NCBI GenBank assembly: GCA_022606135.1
Contig: JABYQN010000021.1
Coordinates: 40,605-104,604, forward strand
Direction: 5' to 3'
DNA length: 64,000 nt
Source: Fomes fomentarius
Taxonomy: Eukaryota; Basidiomycota; Agaricomycetes; Polyporales; Polyporaceae
Below the pieces are notes generated by a model. It had not been told where the DNA came from. It saw only the letters and a list, made by a program, of their open reading frames with translations, and made no database searches. Below are positions 1-11,439 of this stretch, piece after piece. The position numbers and the translations under genes were made by a program. Numbering within the stretch: the first letter of the stretch is position 1; the number at the start of each line of letters is the position of its first letter.

Positions 1-1160
1 CGTCCGTTCTTATAAGTTTTCAGGTAGATCATGACATCCTCCGCTAAGTCATCTCCTATATATGTCCCAAAATCGACGTGCGTTGCTTTGATGATGTGAC
101 CTTGATTCCTTTTCCAGGAGGCTGTCAATCACGCGCTACATATCCCCGTTCTTCTGTCGGACGTGATCAGCTTGGCCAATATCTGTTCGTTTCAAAACTT
201 CCATGTTTGCTGCTTCTCTCTCTCTTTTAACAACAACCGCTGGCACAGGATTCCGGTTGTTCATTCATTGATATGAGTCTCGCAGTGGCGGCAGGCATCA
301 ACCATATGGATCTCTTCAATTCGTGCGATTATCGATACTAGTTGCACTTCTGCCGGACGATGTGAGCGACATATGACATCGTGAGTACCATTCGACATCG
401 GCTGGCGCCAACCTTCCGTCAATCATCTAACGCGTTGTTCTATTTAACCATCACGTCACATCCATCTGCTTCAGCATGCTTCGTCAAACAGCTGCGACAG
501 TTGTTCCATGATCACTCGTACGGTACGTCACCATCTGTAGCGGGCCATGAGAACATGTGAGAACGCTGACCGGCGGCAGACACTTTTTAGTAGGGCGAAC
601 CTCGCGTACCCGCGCCACCGCCATCCGAAGACAGCTGTATGGAAGTTTTGATTTTCCGGTATGCTGTATACTATCCCGACTTATTCGGACCTGCATGTGG
701 AAGTCCGATGAATTCTTCACGCTCTTACTCGGGCGTCAACATTGACTCGGAGGACAGCACTGACAGGAGCATATCAAGCTCTTGGTGCTACGACCGGGAT
801 TAACACCTCCGACAGCCTCCAATATGGTCTGTGAAGCGATAGATCCAGAAATAGGGTGCCACTGCCTCATGGCTAGCGTACTCGTATGAGTACTCCCTCA
901 TACATCTCTGACGAGGACGGGCTCAAATTGTGCATAGGGTACGCGACGACAGTGATTCTTCGGGTGCCCTTATCTTTGCGGAGACATCAGCACAGAAGTG
1001 AGCGTTCCGTTGCCGAACATACACATACAACTGAGCGTTCCGTTCCCGAAAACTCGTAAATGACCCTTTCGGCTTCATTTTATCCATTTTATCAACGTTC
1101 GACTCATTATACCGCATTGCAAACAGCCCATATATTCTACACAGCCTCGCATCTTTTTCC
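1..1160. other. No supported gene
   Basis: I see no recognisable protein family, tRNA or repeat here. Open frames are short and overlap on both strands. The last part is presumably the 5' flank of the thioesterase-like gene that starts at 1241. Confidence 0.5.
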
Positions 1161-1161
1161 A

Positions 1162-1168
1162 TATAAAA
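1162..1168 (+). promoter_or_regulatory. TATA-like box of the first thioesterase gene
   Basis: TATAAAA lies 73 bp before the chosen ATG at 1241, a common distance for fungal core promoters. It supports the start at 1241 over an upstream ATG at 1223. No experimental evidence. Confidence 0.4.
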
Positions 1169-1240
1169 ACAGTCCGCAGTGCCGCATGGCTCACATACCC
1201 CTCCCACTACCACTGTGGAATCTTGCCTCACTCAGTATCA

Positions 1241-2328
1241 ATGTCCGCGCTATCCGACGTCGTCCAACAACCCACCACGGAGCATTCAGTGCTCTTCCGG
1301 GGCGATGTTCCTCCGGCGGTCCAGAAACATATCGTTGAATTCAGCAACTTCCATCTCAAGGATGTCAACTTTGCTCGCTCGACAGGACAGCAGCTTGTGC
1401 TCAAAGAAGCGTCCATCTTCCGGCGAATCGAGGACAGAAAACTTCAATCAAAGCTAGTGTATGAGATCACCGTTGGTCAAGGTACGTCTGATACGGTTGA
1501 ACTCACTGTATGTCCAGTTACTGACACTGAGTCTCTCGGTGGGTGCTGCCTTTCTTCCATGACCATGCGACTACTGCGTACACATGCGAGTAGAGATGCT
1601 AAATCGCCAACACACGATGCATGGCGGATGCACCGCTTTCCTCGTTGACGTGTGAGTGAGACCGGGTCCTGTTCCTCAATTGACTCGGAATCCATATGGG
1701 TCTCCTTCCTTCCCGTCCTTCCGACGCTGTCAGCGGTGGCTAAATCGTTTTGTGATGATTAGTGTACGTACGGCTGCTGATTCCAGGTATGGATCGTACA
1801 CAGGTGCTCTTCGGTCGGGCTCGCGTTCCTCGCGATGGTGCAGGGCAAGCCGTCGGACTTTGTCTCGCAGACGATCATCACCACGTATCATGCGCCTGCG
1901 CCATTGTAAGTACCACCCGGTTTCGCCAAGAATCCTCAGAATTAACACATGGCTAATTTGTTGCTGTCCGTTATCGCAGGGGTGCGAAGCTCAATATCGT
2001 TAGTACGACAACGTCCTTCGGTGCACGGACAGTTGCGTCGCGAATAGAGGTGAGGTCCTTCCATTCCTCCTTTCGCGCACTTTTCTCCGGGACCCCTTTT
2101 CCCTTGCTTCTGTGCTTCGCAACTTCTCCGAGATCGGAGCGTGGCGGGTGCAGTGCTATCATGTATGGATCCGAGAGTCGAGACAGGCTTGAGGCATGAC
2201 ACTGATAATCACGCACACAGCTTTGGGATGTTACACACGGCCGCCTTTGCGCAACGGGGGTGCACAACAAGATGGCACCAAAATTGCCGACACCCACACA
2301 CCGGGAGTCCGTGCGGGCAAGATTGTAG
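1241..2328 (+). CDS. HotDog-fold thioesterase-like protein, paralogue 1
   Basis: The predicted join is 1241..1481, 1594..1651, 1804..1905, 1980..2049 and 2221..2328, giving about 192 aa. The key block is MHGGCTAFLVDV, the HGG signature of PaaI/ACOT13-like acyl-CoA thioesterases, followed by CSSVGLAF, a mid-domain VSQTIITTYHAPAPL strand, and a last exon reading LWDVTHGRLCATGVHNKM. Such enzymes hydrolyse acyl-CoA thioesters; the substrate here cannot be told from sequence. All splice sites are GT-AG and every junction keeps frame. Internal exons are 58, 102 and 70 bp, the same as in three paralogues on the minus strand at 20.2, 22.5 and 29.6 kb. This copy is the only one on the plus strand. The 5' part before the HotDog core is the least conserved. 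Confidence 0.85.
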
Positions 2329-2388
2329 TGCCAGACCTGGGTTAGCTACGATAAATATTAAGCCACAGAGTTTCTCCATTTGATGCGG

Positions 2389-4075
2389 TCATTCATGGAT
2401 GTACTCTACGTATCTGACGTCCTTCTCACCGTTGAGGCCAGCCTTAATCGTCGCGACGCGCCGACTTCCATGCCGCGGCCTCGCAACCGTGACTTGCACA
2501 TCGCGCAGACGTGGAAACGTCGCCACAACTCGGTTTGTGAGCTCCACCACGTCGAAGTGCTCCAGAGCAGCCTCGGTGGCGGTGAGTGGCGGGTCGGGCT
2601 CAGGAACGGACCGAAGGGAGCCACCGATGGCCACCCTAGACAGGGCGGTCGGGCTGTCGTTTGGGTTTGTGAGCGTCAGATGAGGAGCGCCTCCGCGCAA
2701 GCTTCGTTTGGGCCGAGGCTGTGGGAGAAGAGTAGGGATTGTTGTGCTGTTGGAACTGCGTGTGACGTATGCAGTGGAGTCCCACTCCCGGGGCTTTCGT
2801 GCAGTGCCGCTGTAGCGTAATGTGAGGGCGAGACACTGGAGATGCTCGAGGTCCAGGAGAGACGAAAAAAATCCCTCCTTGTTGGCAAACGTTTACAGAT
2901 CCAGATCGTGTCAGCCTGTGACTAGGCTTACGAGCTGCGAAACTGGCGCTCACCATGGTCGCAGAGAGTCGAACGTTTTTCTGCTCCTCGATGGATACTC
3001 CAAACACGGCTTCTATACCCTCCAGGGCGGATGCCCCCGGCTCGGCCATCGCAGAGCTGAAACGTGATACTGCGTTTTCAAAGTGCCCATCAACGAACTC
3101 GATCTTGAGGTTCAGAGGGAGGGCTCGGGACAGCACAGATGTAAGTTGGTCAGGGTGCTGTGTTGAGCCCGCATCTTCCAAGGTGAGGTGGGGGATATGA
3201 GAAGCGAGCCCGAGCGCGGAGATGCTCTTCAGAGACCCCGTCAACTGCTCGAGGTGTAGCCACGCTCCGTGCGCCGCGGCATCACGCATCATCCAGTCTG
3301 AAACGTGTTCACGCCTCAAGGGAGACCTCCTGTCAACTCTATCGGGAAGCAGTCGGAGGTGTGTGAGGTTCGGGAAGAAGGGCATGCGCCCTTTGAGGAA
3401 GTGGGCGCTCTGGCCTTCTGTGATGGAAAGGCGGCGGAGGCGAGGGTACGCGATCGTCCCGGACGTGGGTTTGGGATGGAAGTCGTGATAACCGTCATAC
3501 TCCCAACTGAGTTCTTCGAGTGACATTCTGTGTCGATCCATCACGAGCACTGGGTGGAATTTGCTATCCCGGACGCTGTGGTTGATGGATATATGGGCGG
3601 TGACTAGGGAGAAATGCGAAGACTGAAGGAGGTTGTAGCCGAGTGTATTCGTGTGAGATAGAGTGAGGTGTTTCAATGAGCGAAGAGACGCGAGACTTTG
3701 TGGAAGAGCTGGGTGCGATGCGAGGGTCAGTTCAGGGTGGGTGATGACGAGAGTATCGAGGGCGGTCATGTGAGCTAGAGAGAATACCAGTGCCTCTGCA
3801 GCAGCAACAGACAGTCCCAACGTCCAAAGGTCGAGACGACGTAGGTAAGTGCAACGTATCATGTCGTCCTCTGCGTGCAGAAAGCTAAGGAAGGAGAGCA
3901 GTCTCCGCTCGGTTTCGAGCCCGACTGGATCCTTGATAATGACTTTAGCCCCTTCGTGGTAGAGCAGTCGGCAGGTAGACATGAGGGACGTCCCCGCTTC
4001 GTGCGGTGCTAGGGATATGACATTTAAGAGTACGTCGTAGTTCAGGGTGGTTGGTAGGGTTGCATCAGGTGCCAT
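2389..4075 (-). CDS. F-box/leucine-rich-type protein
   Basis: Two exons on the minus strand, 4075..2954 and 2877..2389, join in phase 0 across a 76-bp intron and give about 536 aa. The N-terminus (MAPDATLPTTLNYDVLLNVI, then a segment ending MSTCRLLYHEGAKVI) has the layout of a weak fungal F-box. It is followed by leucine-rich stretches such as LRSLKHLTLSHTN and FFPNLTHLRLLP, as in agaricomycete F-box/LRR proteins. These usually act as substrate receptors of SCF ubiquitin ligases. The last exon ends VRYVEYIHE; without splicing, the first exon would read into an unrelated tail, so the splice matters. Earlier in-frame ATGs exist but the F-box begins right after 4075. The target is unknown. Confidence 0.7.
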
Positions 4076-5298
4076 GCGAGTGGAGTGAGGAGTGCAGATG
4101 CTGATAGTATGTGAGTAAACTAGCTCCGTGGACGTGAGGGCGATAAGCCAAAAGCTCACCGAATAAAAGCTTCCTTTTCTCTTGTAAGCAGAGGACACTG
4201 GAGGATGAGTAGAGTAGAATCAGAGCTAGGCTCGATACCACTGGCTTCAAGCTTCGCTACGGGAGAGGATCTCAGATCTGTCAATCGGGGTTCAAAATTC
4301 GGAATATCCCAGTGTTCGTGTGAAACAACCGTCTGGCTGGATTGATGTATATGTATGTAGACATGCCCGTATGCCTCGGTACACGCACCTCTGTTCTGGC
4401 CGCTGAGTCCCTCAAGTAAGTACAACGCATGCGAAACGGAGGAACGCCAACTGAAGGGAAGACGAAGAGGAAGACTGGCCCGTCACATATAATGCTACTT
4501 GTCACACAGTAGTGATCGGCGTCAGTCACTGATTTGTTATAATGACTTGTTCCCCGTTCTATCCGTGGGAACAGGCCTTCGTCTGTCATTGCCACTGCGC
4601 GCGAAATGACAGCAGTAACTCAAACTCTCAAGTTCCAAGGGTACGTACAGTCAACGTATTATCCATCTCACCCACCGCACTTTAGAACTCCAGACGGTAG
4701 TTTCTAGCAACCGAACAATGCAGCCTCGGAAGTCTGCTTATCTGAATCTCCGGTTCAAGGCCTGCTGCTCTGCCTCGCTTGAATGGGGTTCCGACGAGAG
4801 GGCATCGAGTGCTATCATGCCCGAGTTCTGCTAGCCATGCATAACGTAAGCCCGACTTACTGCCTTTTTGATCGACAAGTTGACTCAGTAATGCCTCACG
4901 TGTGGCGTGTTCTTGGGATGAGTTACTGGTAAGTTGGAGGCGCCGCTTTTGCTCTCAAGCCCATCGACTATGCGTATTCACTGGGTAAGATGAGAGTGAC
5001 TCTTTCAAAAGAGCTTACCAATCTCAGGTCATAGAACATGGCATTCTTGGGAGACTTGGCGGCGGCTTACTACTAGGTGAGCAATAGTCCCATGGCACCA
5101 TACTTTCAAGGTCCTCTTAGACGTTCATTCTGTCGCTCTTCCAATTGATGGGTGATATGCCTGCATGAGCCACAAGTGCATCGACTCTCACTACATACTT
5201 TGTGCGCACGCACTTACTTCTCGGAAACGAGCAGCGCAAGGGCGGACAGAGGCTGACATGGACACCCCGGTTCAAGTCAGCCCTGTCCGCCGCGAGGT
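4076..5298. other. Intergenic, no supported gene
   Basis: Short overlapping frames only. Nothing resembles a protein family, RNA gene or repeat. It separates the divergent F-box gene and the secreted-protein gene, so it probably holds both promoters. Confidence 0.5.
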
Positions 5299-5307
5299 TA
5301 TATATAA
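5299..5307 (+). promoter_or_regulatory. TATA box of the small secreted protein gene
   Basis: TATATATAA lies about 127 bp before the ATG at 5434. A CT-rich stretch follows it, a frequent arrangement at strongly transcribed fungal genes. A TATA box here fits a regulated or highly expressed gene. Confidence 0.45.
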
Positions 5308-5433
5308 TACTGAGTGCTGCATCCCTTGTTCATCATCGGATACTACCACCTTCGCTCTCTCTCTCTTGGGCGGAACGCACATCTTCGCATCACTACACCA
5401 CTCGTTCCAACCACACTCCTTTACTACTTTGTC

Positions 5434-5841
5434 ATGGCGCCCTCCTACCGCCTCACCCTTGCACTCGCTGTCTCCTGCTTGAGTTTTACTGCGTTTGCCC
5501 TGCCCGCCGGCTCACCTGTCGACCAAGCCACCCAACGCGCGGGAGTCACACACACACACGCGGGCGCGGGCGCGAACATCCCTCCACAGGTGAAGGCAGC
5601 CGCCAAACAACTTGGCGCTAGAGTACGTGCATCTCATCCTTGGGCCCTTGGGCAGGTCTGATCATGCAACTTCTCACTGCAGATGAATGGCCTCCCTGTC
5701 AACGTCGCCGAGGGCAACAACGCTGAGCGGTCTGTAGTCCCCATGCAGAACTACAAGAATGACATCGCGCGCATGCCGGTCATGGACACCCTCGCTGGGT
5801 CACAGGCTTCGTCTGCGGAGGGGGCGGGGAGTGCTGAGTAG
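5434..5841 (+). CDS. Small secreted protein, 115 aa
   Basis: Two exons, 5434..5622 and 5683..5841, join in phase 0 across a 60-bp intron (GTACGT...CTGCAG). The protein starts MAPSYRLTLALAVSCLSFTA and looks like a classical signal peptide cleaved near AFA-LP. The mature part is about 95 aa, has no cysteine and no family I recognise, and ends in a Ala/Ser/Gly/Glu-rich tail. Size and signal peptide put it with fungal small secreted proteins, of which some are effectors or pheromone-like, but there is no CaaX end and no repeated processing unit. A clear TATA box lies upstream. The neighbouring P450 remnant is on the same strand but gives no hint of function. Confidence 0.6.
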
Positions 5842-6151
5842 TAGGCGACCACCGCGAGGAGTGATCTAGACCGTTTTATCATGTGGGCTGTGGAATGAAA
5901 CGCTTCGTGGAGAGACCGGTGTTATAATCGTCATCGAGACTTGTCTCTTCCTCCCTATACAGTGTGTTCGAGTCCGTGGCTCATTTAGCATGCTTTTTCC
6001 AGCTGAACTCCGTACCCACTGTAGGGGGATCCTCATTGCCGTTGCTCCCCTACTAGACATACGGAAAATTTCAACGTAAGCCATATGAACATTTACGGGA
6101 GGGCCATTGAAGGGTGAATGAAAAGGCACGCTGAGGTCCGTCCAGTCATGC

Positions 6152-7149
6152 CCCGAATGCGCAGGGAAGGCGTTGCAATACCTGAGTCCCATGTTCGACG
6201 AACGTAGAGCCATGTTGGAAGCGTTTGGAGAGGGCTACACTAATAAACCCGTGAGCTCGATACTTGGTTCCGCTTCCGCAGAACGATATTATCATCTCCT
6301 GTCGACGTCTCTTCCTTATAGAAGGACCTCTTTCAATGGATATTCGAGGAAGCTCATACCAGGCAATGGCTACGCGTATACTACTCACAAACATTGCAGC
6401 GACAGACACAACGTCCCAAGTGCGTGGTTCCTGCTCATGACTTGCATGATTCGCTGACATCGCCACGTCATGTCCCAGACCCTCACCCATGCGCTATTCG
6501 ACCTTGCTAGCATGCCCGAATATATCCAACCTCTCAGGAAGGAAGCCGAGTCGGTGATCGCAACGGAGGGTTGGACAAAGTTATCCATGGGTAAGATGTG
6601 GAAGCTCGATGAAGGAGTCGCAGCGTTACAATGGTATAGCAATGGGTATGAACGCCCTACTGTCTCATGTGGAGCCGTTTATTCACTGGATCCCCTCTTT
6701 GTAACTATGAGGCGGAAAGCTCCCAAAGATGTGAGAATGAGCGACGGCACAATCATACCAGCAGGCACCTCTGTCGCGGTGGCATCATACCTACTCCACT
6801 ACGATAGTGCCAGCTACCCTTCCCCCGACCTATCCCACCCCTTCGAATTCGCCACCCTGCGCGTATCCGAAGGCGAAGGCAGTAAGCACCAGTTCGTCAA
6901 CACGTCGATGATATATATCTCCTTTGGTCACGGCAAGCATGCTTGGTACGTACCTAGACCTCGAAGCGTGCGATCGACACTTACATGGGATGATGATGTA
7001 GCCCGGGCCGGTTCTTCGCGGCTAACGAGCTGAAAGCCATGCTTTGCTACATCCGCATCGATTATGACTTCAAGCTGGTCGGAGAGAGGCGTCCGGAGAA
7101 TTTAGTGTCCAGGGGTTTCCTACTCCGCCCAACTCGTCCGGAGAGGTAA
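6152..7149 (+). pseudogene. Decayed cytochrome P450, C-terminal half only
   Basis: The C-terminal half of a basidiomycete P450 can be followed through several exons. A DERRAMLEAFGEGY stretch resembles the F-G region. The I-helix reads NIAATDTTS and splices over a 59-bp intron (6420-6478) to TLTHALFDLASMPEYIQPL. The heme loop FGHGKHAC-PGRFFA is rebuilt across a 56-bp intron (6946-7001), and the frame ends at 7149. Cys and the FxxGxxxCxG pattern are intact. Two faults stand out. The N-terminal membrane anchor and helices A-E are absent, since the secreted-protein gene ends only 300 bp upstream. The K-helix ExxR motif (KESQRYNG) is encoded at 6611-6634 but in a different frame from the preceding KLDE, without a usable intron. 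I therefore call it a pseudogene. Monooxygenase activity is not expected. Confidence 0.75.
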
Positions 7150-9403
7150 TGTTCAGGCGCGTGAAGCGGCCGCATGAACTCAACAGGGGTCTTAACCTTG
7201 TCCTCGCCTTTGGCTCTGTCTCTCACCTCCGCTATGCATAGCAGCTCTATACCATACACATTTATCCCCCCAAAGAAGTCACAACTCCCCTCCCCTCGAA
7301 CACTAGTTTCAGGGTGGGCGTGCCCATCGCCAAGCTTCCGCAATCTTGGAAAGTCTGCTTTCGAATGACGTCACGATATCCTGGTCAGGAACCGCTAGCA
7401 CGTCCTCCCTCCCTTCCCCTACCTTGAACTCTCCATCCACAGTGCATTCCAACCCAGTACGTCACATATGAGAACATGAGAGGGGGGGGGCGCGGCAGAA
7501 GACGCTTAAGTCTTGAAGAAGTGTGGCCACCCGCGCACGATGTCCGGATTCCCCGGGCTTGATGCATGATGCATGATGGGTGAGAATAGTATTAGTATTA
7601 GTATTAGTATTAGAGTTCGGTCCCCCGTGCCTGTTGGACGTTGAGAGAAATCTAGCTCCTGTCAAAGATGCTCCCTTCGCATCCCACACTCTGTCTCGAC
7701 CATGTGCGCACGCGTCACAAGTGGGGCAGGTCGAACCTCCAGCTGTGAACAACCATCGGGCGGCGGAGCGCGCGCTCGGCTGTCGGCAGTCGGCACGGCG
7801 GGAACAGGTCAGGTCAGGTCGGGTCGGGTCGGTAGAGGACCTGTTGGACGATCAAACTCGTTAGAGTCGGTGTAACCACCTTCTGGGATGGCGATATTGA
7901 CACGGACTGGGACGGATGCTGCTTCGTCTCTCTCTCACCTCGGTTTGGTTCTTCGACGGTTGGTCGTGCGAGGATGAGGTCAGCGCGCAAGTCCCAGCGT
8001 GGGGCACTTTTGGAGGACGAATACATCGACTGGGGGTAGTCTAGCAGTGAACACAACCGTAATCTGGTTCAGGATCTGAGCTGTACAAGAGCAACGACTG
8101 ATCCCAATTCTGTCTGCAAAATGACGTAGAGATCGTCAGTAACATGCCGGAGGTAAGAGCGCGCGCAAAACCGCCCCGGGTGACAAGAGCAGCAAGGAAC
8201 GGGACTCACGGACACACTTCCTCGCTCACTGCTCCTGTCGTCACAGGCCACAAGCATATTGATCTCCAATTGACCCAGCTCCACACTTCTTAACCCTTCC
8301 TCGAGCCTTCCTCACGTTCGAGAGAGAGAGAGAGAGAGGTCTCGAATTACACACCCACGCCGCTACCAGCCTCCCCACAACTTCTCAGTATATCCGACGT
8401 CGTCCGTCCATGTGTGGCAGGCCAACCCTGTTCCTCGCATCGCGGTTCGATTGATAGCCCTGTCGGCATACAACGAATAGTGTTCGTCGCACCATTTCTC
8501 TGAGCACCGGCCTGAACCTTGTCCACCACCGTGGCAGGGAGCAACACGGATTCCGGGGCAGCTATTGGCAATGGCGACATTCCTTGGCGACAGATCCCGT
8601 CCACGTTTCGAATAACGTGAGGACGGACGGACACGTACACGGGTCAGGGGCGCGGGCACGCGCACATTCTCTGGTTACTTTTACGGTTGGCTGCATTAAC
8701 CTGCCCACGGCCACGGCACCTCGGGAGCTATCAGCCGTAGGCGACTATAAGCTTAGCTGATATTGATATTAGGCAAAGTTATACACCTCGGGGGTGTCGA
8801 TCCTGGCAAGCGTTTACTTGTTCTTGTTCTCGTAATACGGCACATCTTCTCCCCGCACTGGGTCGGCCCGGACGCTGGGCAACCAAGGGGAGTAGGTTAT
8901 GTGCCTTCTGTGGTTCGCAAGCGCCGTTGGTATCGTTCCTTGCAACTGCCGAGAGCGAAAAGGAGAACGAGAACAAGGGACGTTCGTCAGAAGGCCGCTT
9001 GGGAAGGCTGCTGGAGCTAGGCGGAATTGACGCGGGAACCCCGATAGGAAACTTTGGGGATGTGCCTCACGAGCGATGTTTGACTGTTGGTAATGAAGGG
9101 TGGCGAGATCAGGTGGTTTGCGGGGAGCTCGGTCCACACAGGAAGAGTGGCGATGCGGCTGATGCCTCCATACTCGTAACAAATGGCACGAGCCGGCCAC
9201 GAACAGTACAGTCGCGGTGCATCTCATCTGTAGAGGACCGCTGAGAATTGGGCATCTGGATCAGCATCGAAAGGGAACAGCAATGCATATGACAGGTATG
9301 AACCATACCTACACCGACCCGCCCGTACACAGCGTCTCACCAGTACCTCACCCTCACCCTCACCCTCACCCTCTCTCGTTCGCGGCCTGCATCCCTGTCA
9401 CCG
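7150..9403. other. Intergenic with simple repeats
   Basis: No gene supported. It includes four ATTAGT-type units (about 7588-7613), GGTCA/GGTCG runs near 7805-7832 and a GA dinucleotide run (8320-8338). Open frames here lack family likeness and change frame often. Confidence 0.5.
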
Positions 9404-9509
9404 TCACCGTCCCTGTCCCCATCCCCATCCCCATCCCCATCCCCTGTCCCGTTCTCCTCCTCCTCCTCCTCCTCCTCCTCCTCCTCCTCCTCCTCCTCCT
9501 CCTCCTCCT
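9346..9509. repeat. Cluster of short tandem repeats (CCTCAC, CCCCAT, CTC)
   Basis: CCTCAC-like units (about 9349-9372), CCCCAT units (about 9416-9442) and about 19 CTC triplets (9453-9509) follow each other. The CTC block lies inside the last exon of the LENG1-like gene, where it encodes a long Gly run on the minus strand. Length variation there would change the glycine tract without breaking frame. Confidence 0.8.
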
Positions 9510-10885
9510 CCCAACCTCCTCCGCGCCCTGTGCACTTCCTCGACCTCCCGCCGATTAAACACATCCCCATACCCCGACCCGTACCCACCCCCACCGCTCC
9601 CACCGCCCCCACCGCCCCCACCGCTCCCACCGAGAACGGTACTCGGGGTCTCGCTCCCCCTCTCTGAATCCGTCTCGGTCTCGGTCTCGCGCTTCTTCCG
9701 CCGGATAAGCTCCAGCGCGCGCTGCCGCTCCGCCGACTCGCGGGTCTGCCGCTCGGTGCTGGCGTTTGGTGGGGACGGCGCCGGGCCGGGACGGGTGGGC
9801 AGCGAATTGGGCGGCTGAGAGTGGGAGTGGGAGTGGGAGTGGGAGGAGGATGGGGCGGTTGGGCGGCCGCGGGGGCGTGCGTGTGGATGTGCGTGTGGAT
9901 GTGGGTGGCGAGAAGAGGAGGGTGTGGTACGGGAGGAGGAGGAGGAGGAGGAGGAGGAGGAGGAGGATGCGAGTTGTGAGTTGATTGATGTGAGAGGGTC
10001 GTGTGCGGACTTGCGTGCGAGGTCGCGTATTCTGAGAGCAGAACGATATGAGTACGAGATAGAGTGACCGTCCGCCACACATGCTACATCCGATTGAGAG
10101 GCGGGAACGGAACTGAGGACTGAGGACTGGGGGGTGGGATGTGTGTGCGGCGGAGAGAGCAACGCACCGTTTGTCTTCGTCTGGCTCCAGGCTCTTCTCG
10201 TGTTGTCGATCTGAGTACCACGGATTCAAGTCCTTAGCAGAGGGAGCGAGTGCGATGCCCTTCTCGCTCTCGGGGGTGGCGGCGCCTTCTTCGTCGACCG
10301 CACGGGTATCGTCGTGGTCGTCTATGGCAGCAAGCAAGCTTCAGTCGAGCAGATCACGCACAGCGCCCGCACAGAGAGGGCGACGACAGGAACGTACTCT
10401 CTCAAGGTCCTCAATCAGATTGATATGCCCGTTCGCCGCCGTGATCGTCGACGGGCCCGCCAGTGCATTCGCACTCGCACTCGTAGTCGCATCCTCATTT
10501 TCTCGCTCTTCGCGTTCCCTGAACGCCCTCTCCAGATCATCCCCTTCGCCCTCCCTCCGCCGCGCCTTCCCACCCGTATGGTGCAGCCCAGCACGCTGCC
10601 GCAGCAAGTCCATCCTCGCCTCCGAGTCCTGCACACATACGCAACCGCAATCATCAGCCGCCCTTTCTCGTAAGTTCAAAGTTCAAGTTCCAGTTCCAGA
10701 AAGAACGCTGCGAGGGGGGGGGGAAGAAACAGGAAGGGGCAAGCAAGACGCACCGCAAGCAACATCCTCCCCTCCTCTGCCGCCTCCTTCAACCGCGCCT
10801 CCTCCTCATCCTTCCGCACGCGCTCGATGTTGTCGCGGCGGTAGGGGTGGTACGACTTGTGGTGTGCGATGTTCAGCTTCCCCAT
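9404..10885 (-). CDS. LENG1-like protein with N-terminal CIR_N domain
   Basis: The N-terminus MGKLNIAHHKSYHPYRRDNI followed by RVRKDEEEARLKEAAEEGRM is a CIR_N domain, as in LENG1/CIR-type nuclear proteins linked to splicing and transcription. Exon 1 (10885..10754) joins exon 2 (10628..10398; DSEARMDLLRQRAG) in phase 0. Exon 3 ends at 10167 and joins exon 4 (from 10031) in phase 2, giving DEDKR-IRDLARKSAHDPL. The exon 2/3 junction near 10320-10397 is uncertain. The C-terminal exon has Ser, Pro and His-rich runs, a basic helix (ERQRALELIRRKKRE), a conserved-looking YGDVFNRREVEEVHRAR and then a run of over 20 glycines from a CTC microsatellite. The family is normally encoded in one copy and probably acts in the nucleus. 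Product name is by N-terminal and GDVFN-motif likeness. Confidence 0.7.
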
Positions 10886-11439
10886 CGTCCTTCAAAGTAG
10901 TCAGGTAGATCCAAGAGGAGTCCAAAGTGCAGAAAGGGGGAAGTCACGGGCAGTGGATGGCAGTAGCCTCGTCCGAGATTGTCGGATAACAAGTGCTCCC
11001 TTCGAGGTGTTCATAGGCGCCCATGGTATTCCACCATGGGCGTCTCTTGATTGTCACCGTGACGTCGACACCATGCAATCAAGCTCAAGCTTAGAACCCT
11101 CGGTAGACTCATAACCTCGGAAAAATCTCATATCCCGAGCGTGTGCCCAAATTCCGTCACAGCCGAGACAGACTGACACAGTTTTACTCTTCAGTCGTAA
11201 GTATGGCATTATGACCACGTCGGGTAATTATCTACTGATACATTTGGGCATTGGGAGTCGCGGCAGGGTCGTGTATCGGTCGATCTACGTACGTATGACT
11301 AAGGGTAATAAAGAGACTGGGAAAACCCGCATTCCCGAGCGAGCGAAAGTTTACATGGTATGTTACAGTGAGATGACCGCATGAGAAGTGAAGGGCCGAG
11401 TATCAGAAAAGCGAAGAGTCGAGTCCGTTGCGTGTCTCG
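10886..11439. other. Intergenic between LENG1-like and cyclophilin genes
   Basis: It contains the LENG1-like promoter and the 3' end of the cyclophilin gene. Apart from one perfect inverted repeat (11018-11042) I see nothing in it. Confidence 0.5.
11018..11042. repeat. Perfect inverted repeat, 10-bp arms
   Basis: CGCCCATGGT and ACCATGGGCG are separated by five bases. It lies about 135 bp upstream of the LENG1-like start codon. It could be a dimer-binding site or a small hairpin; nothing else tells which. Confidence 0.6.

Noticed and set aside
9349..9372. CCCTCA repeats resembling the telomere C-strand
   Set aside because: The unit is CCCTCA, not CCCTAA, and it sits among other simple repeats, so it is not an internal telomere tract.
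9337..10080. Frame with a long poly-Glu run
   Set aside because: Another frame of the CTC repeat inside the LENG1-like gene; the frame with the conserved YGDVFNRREVEEVH motif is the real one.
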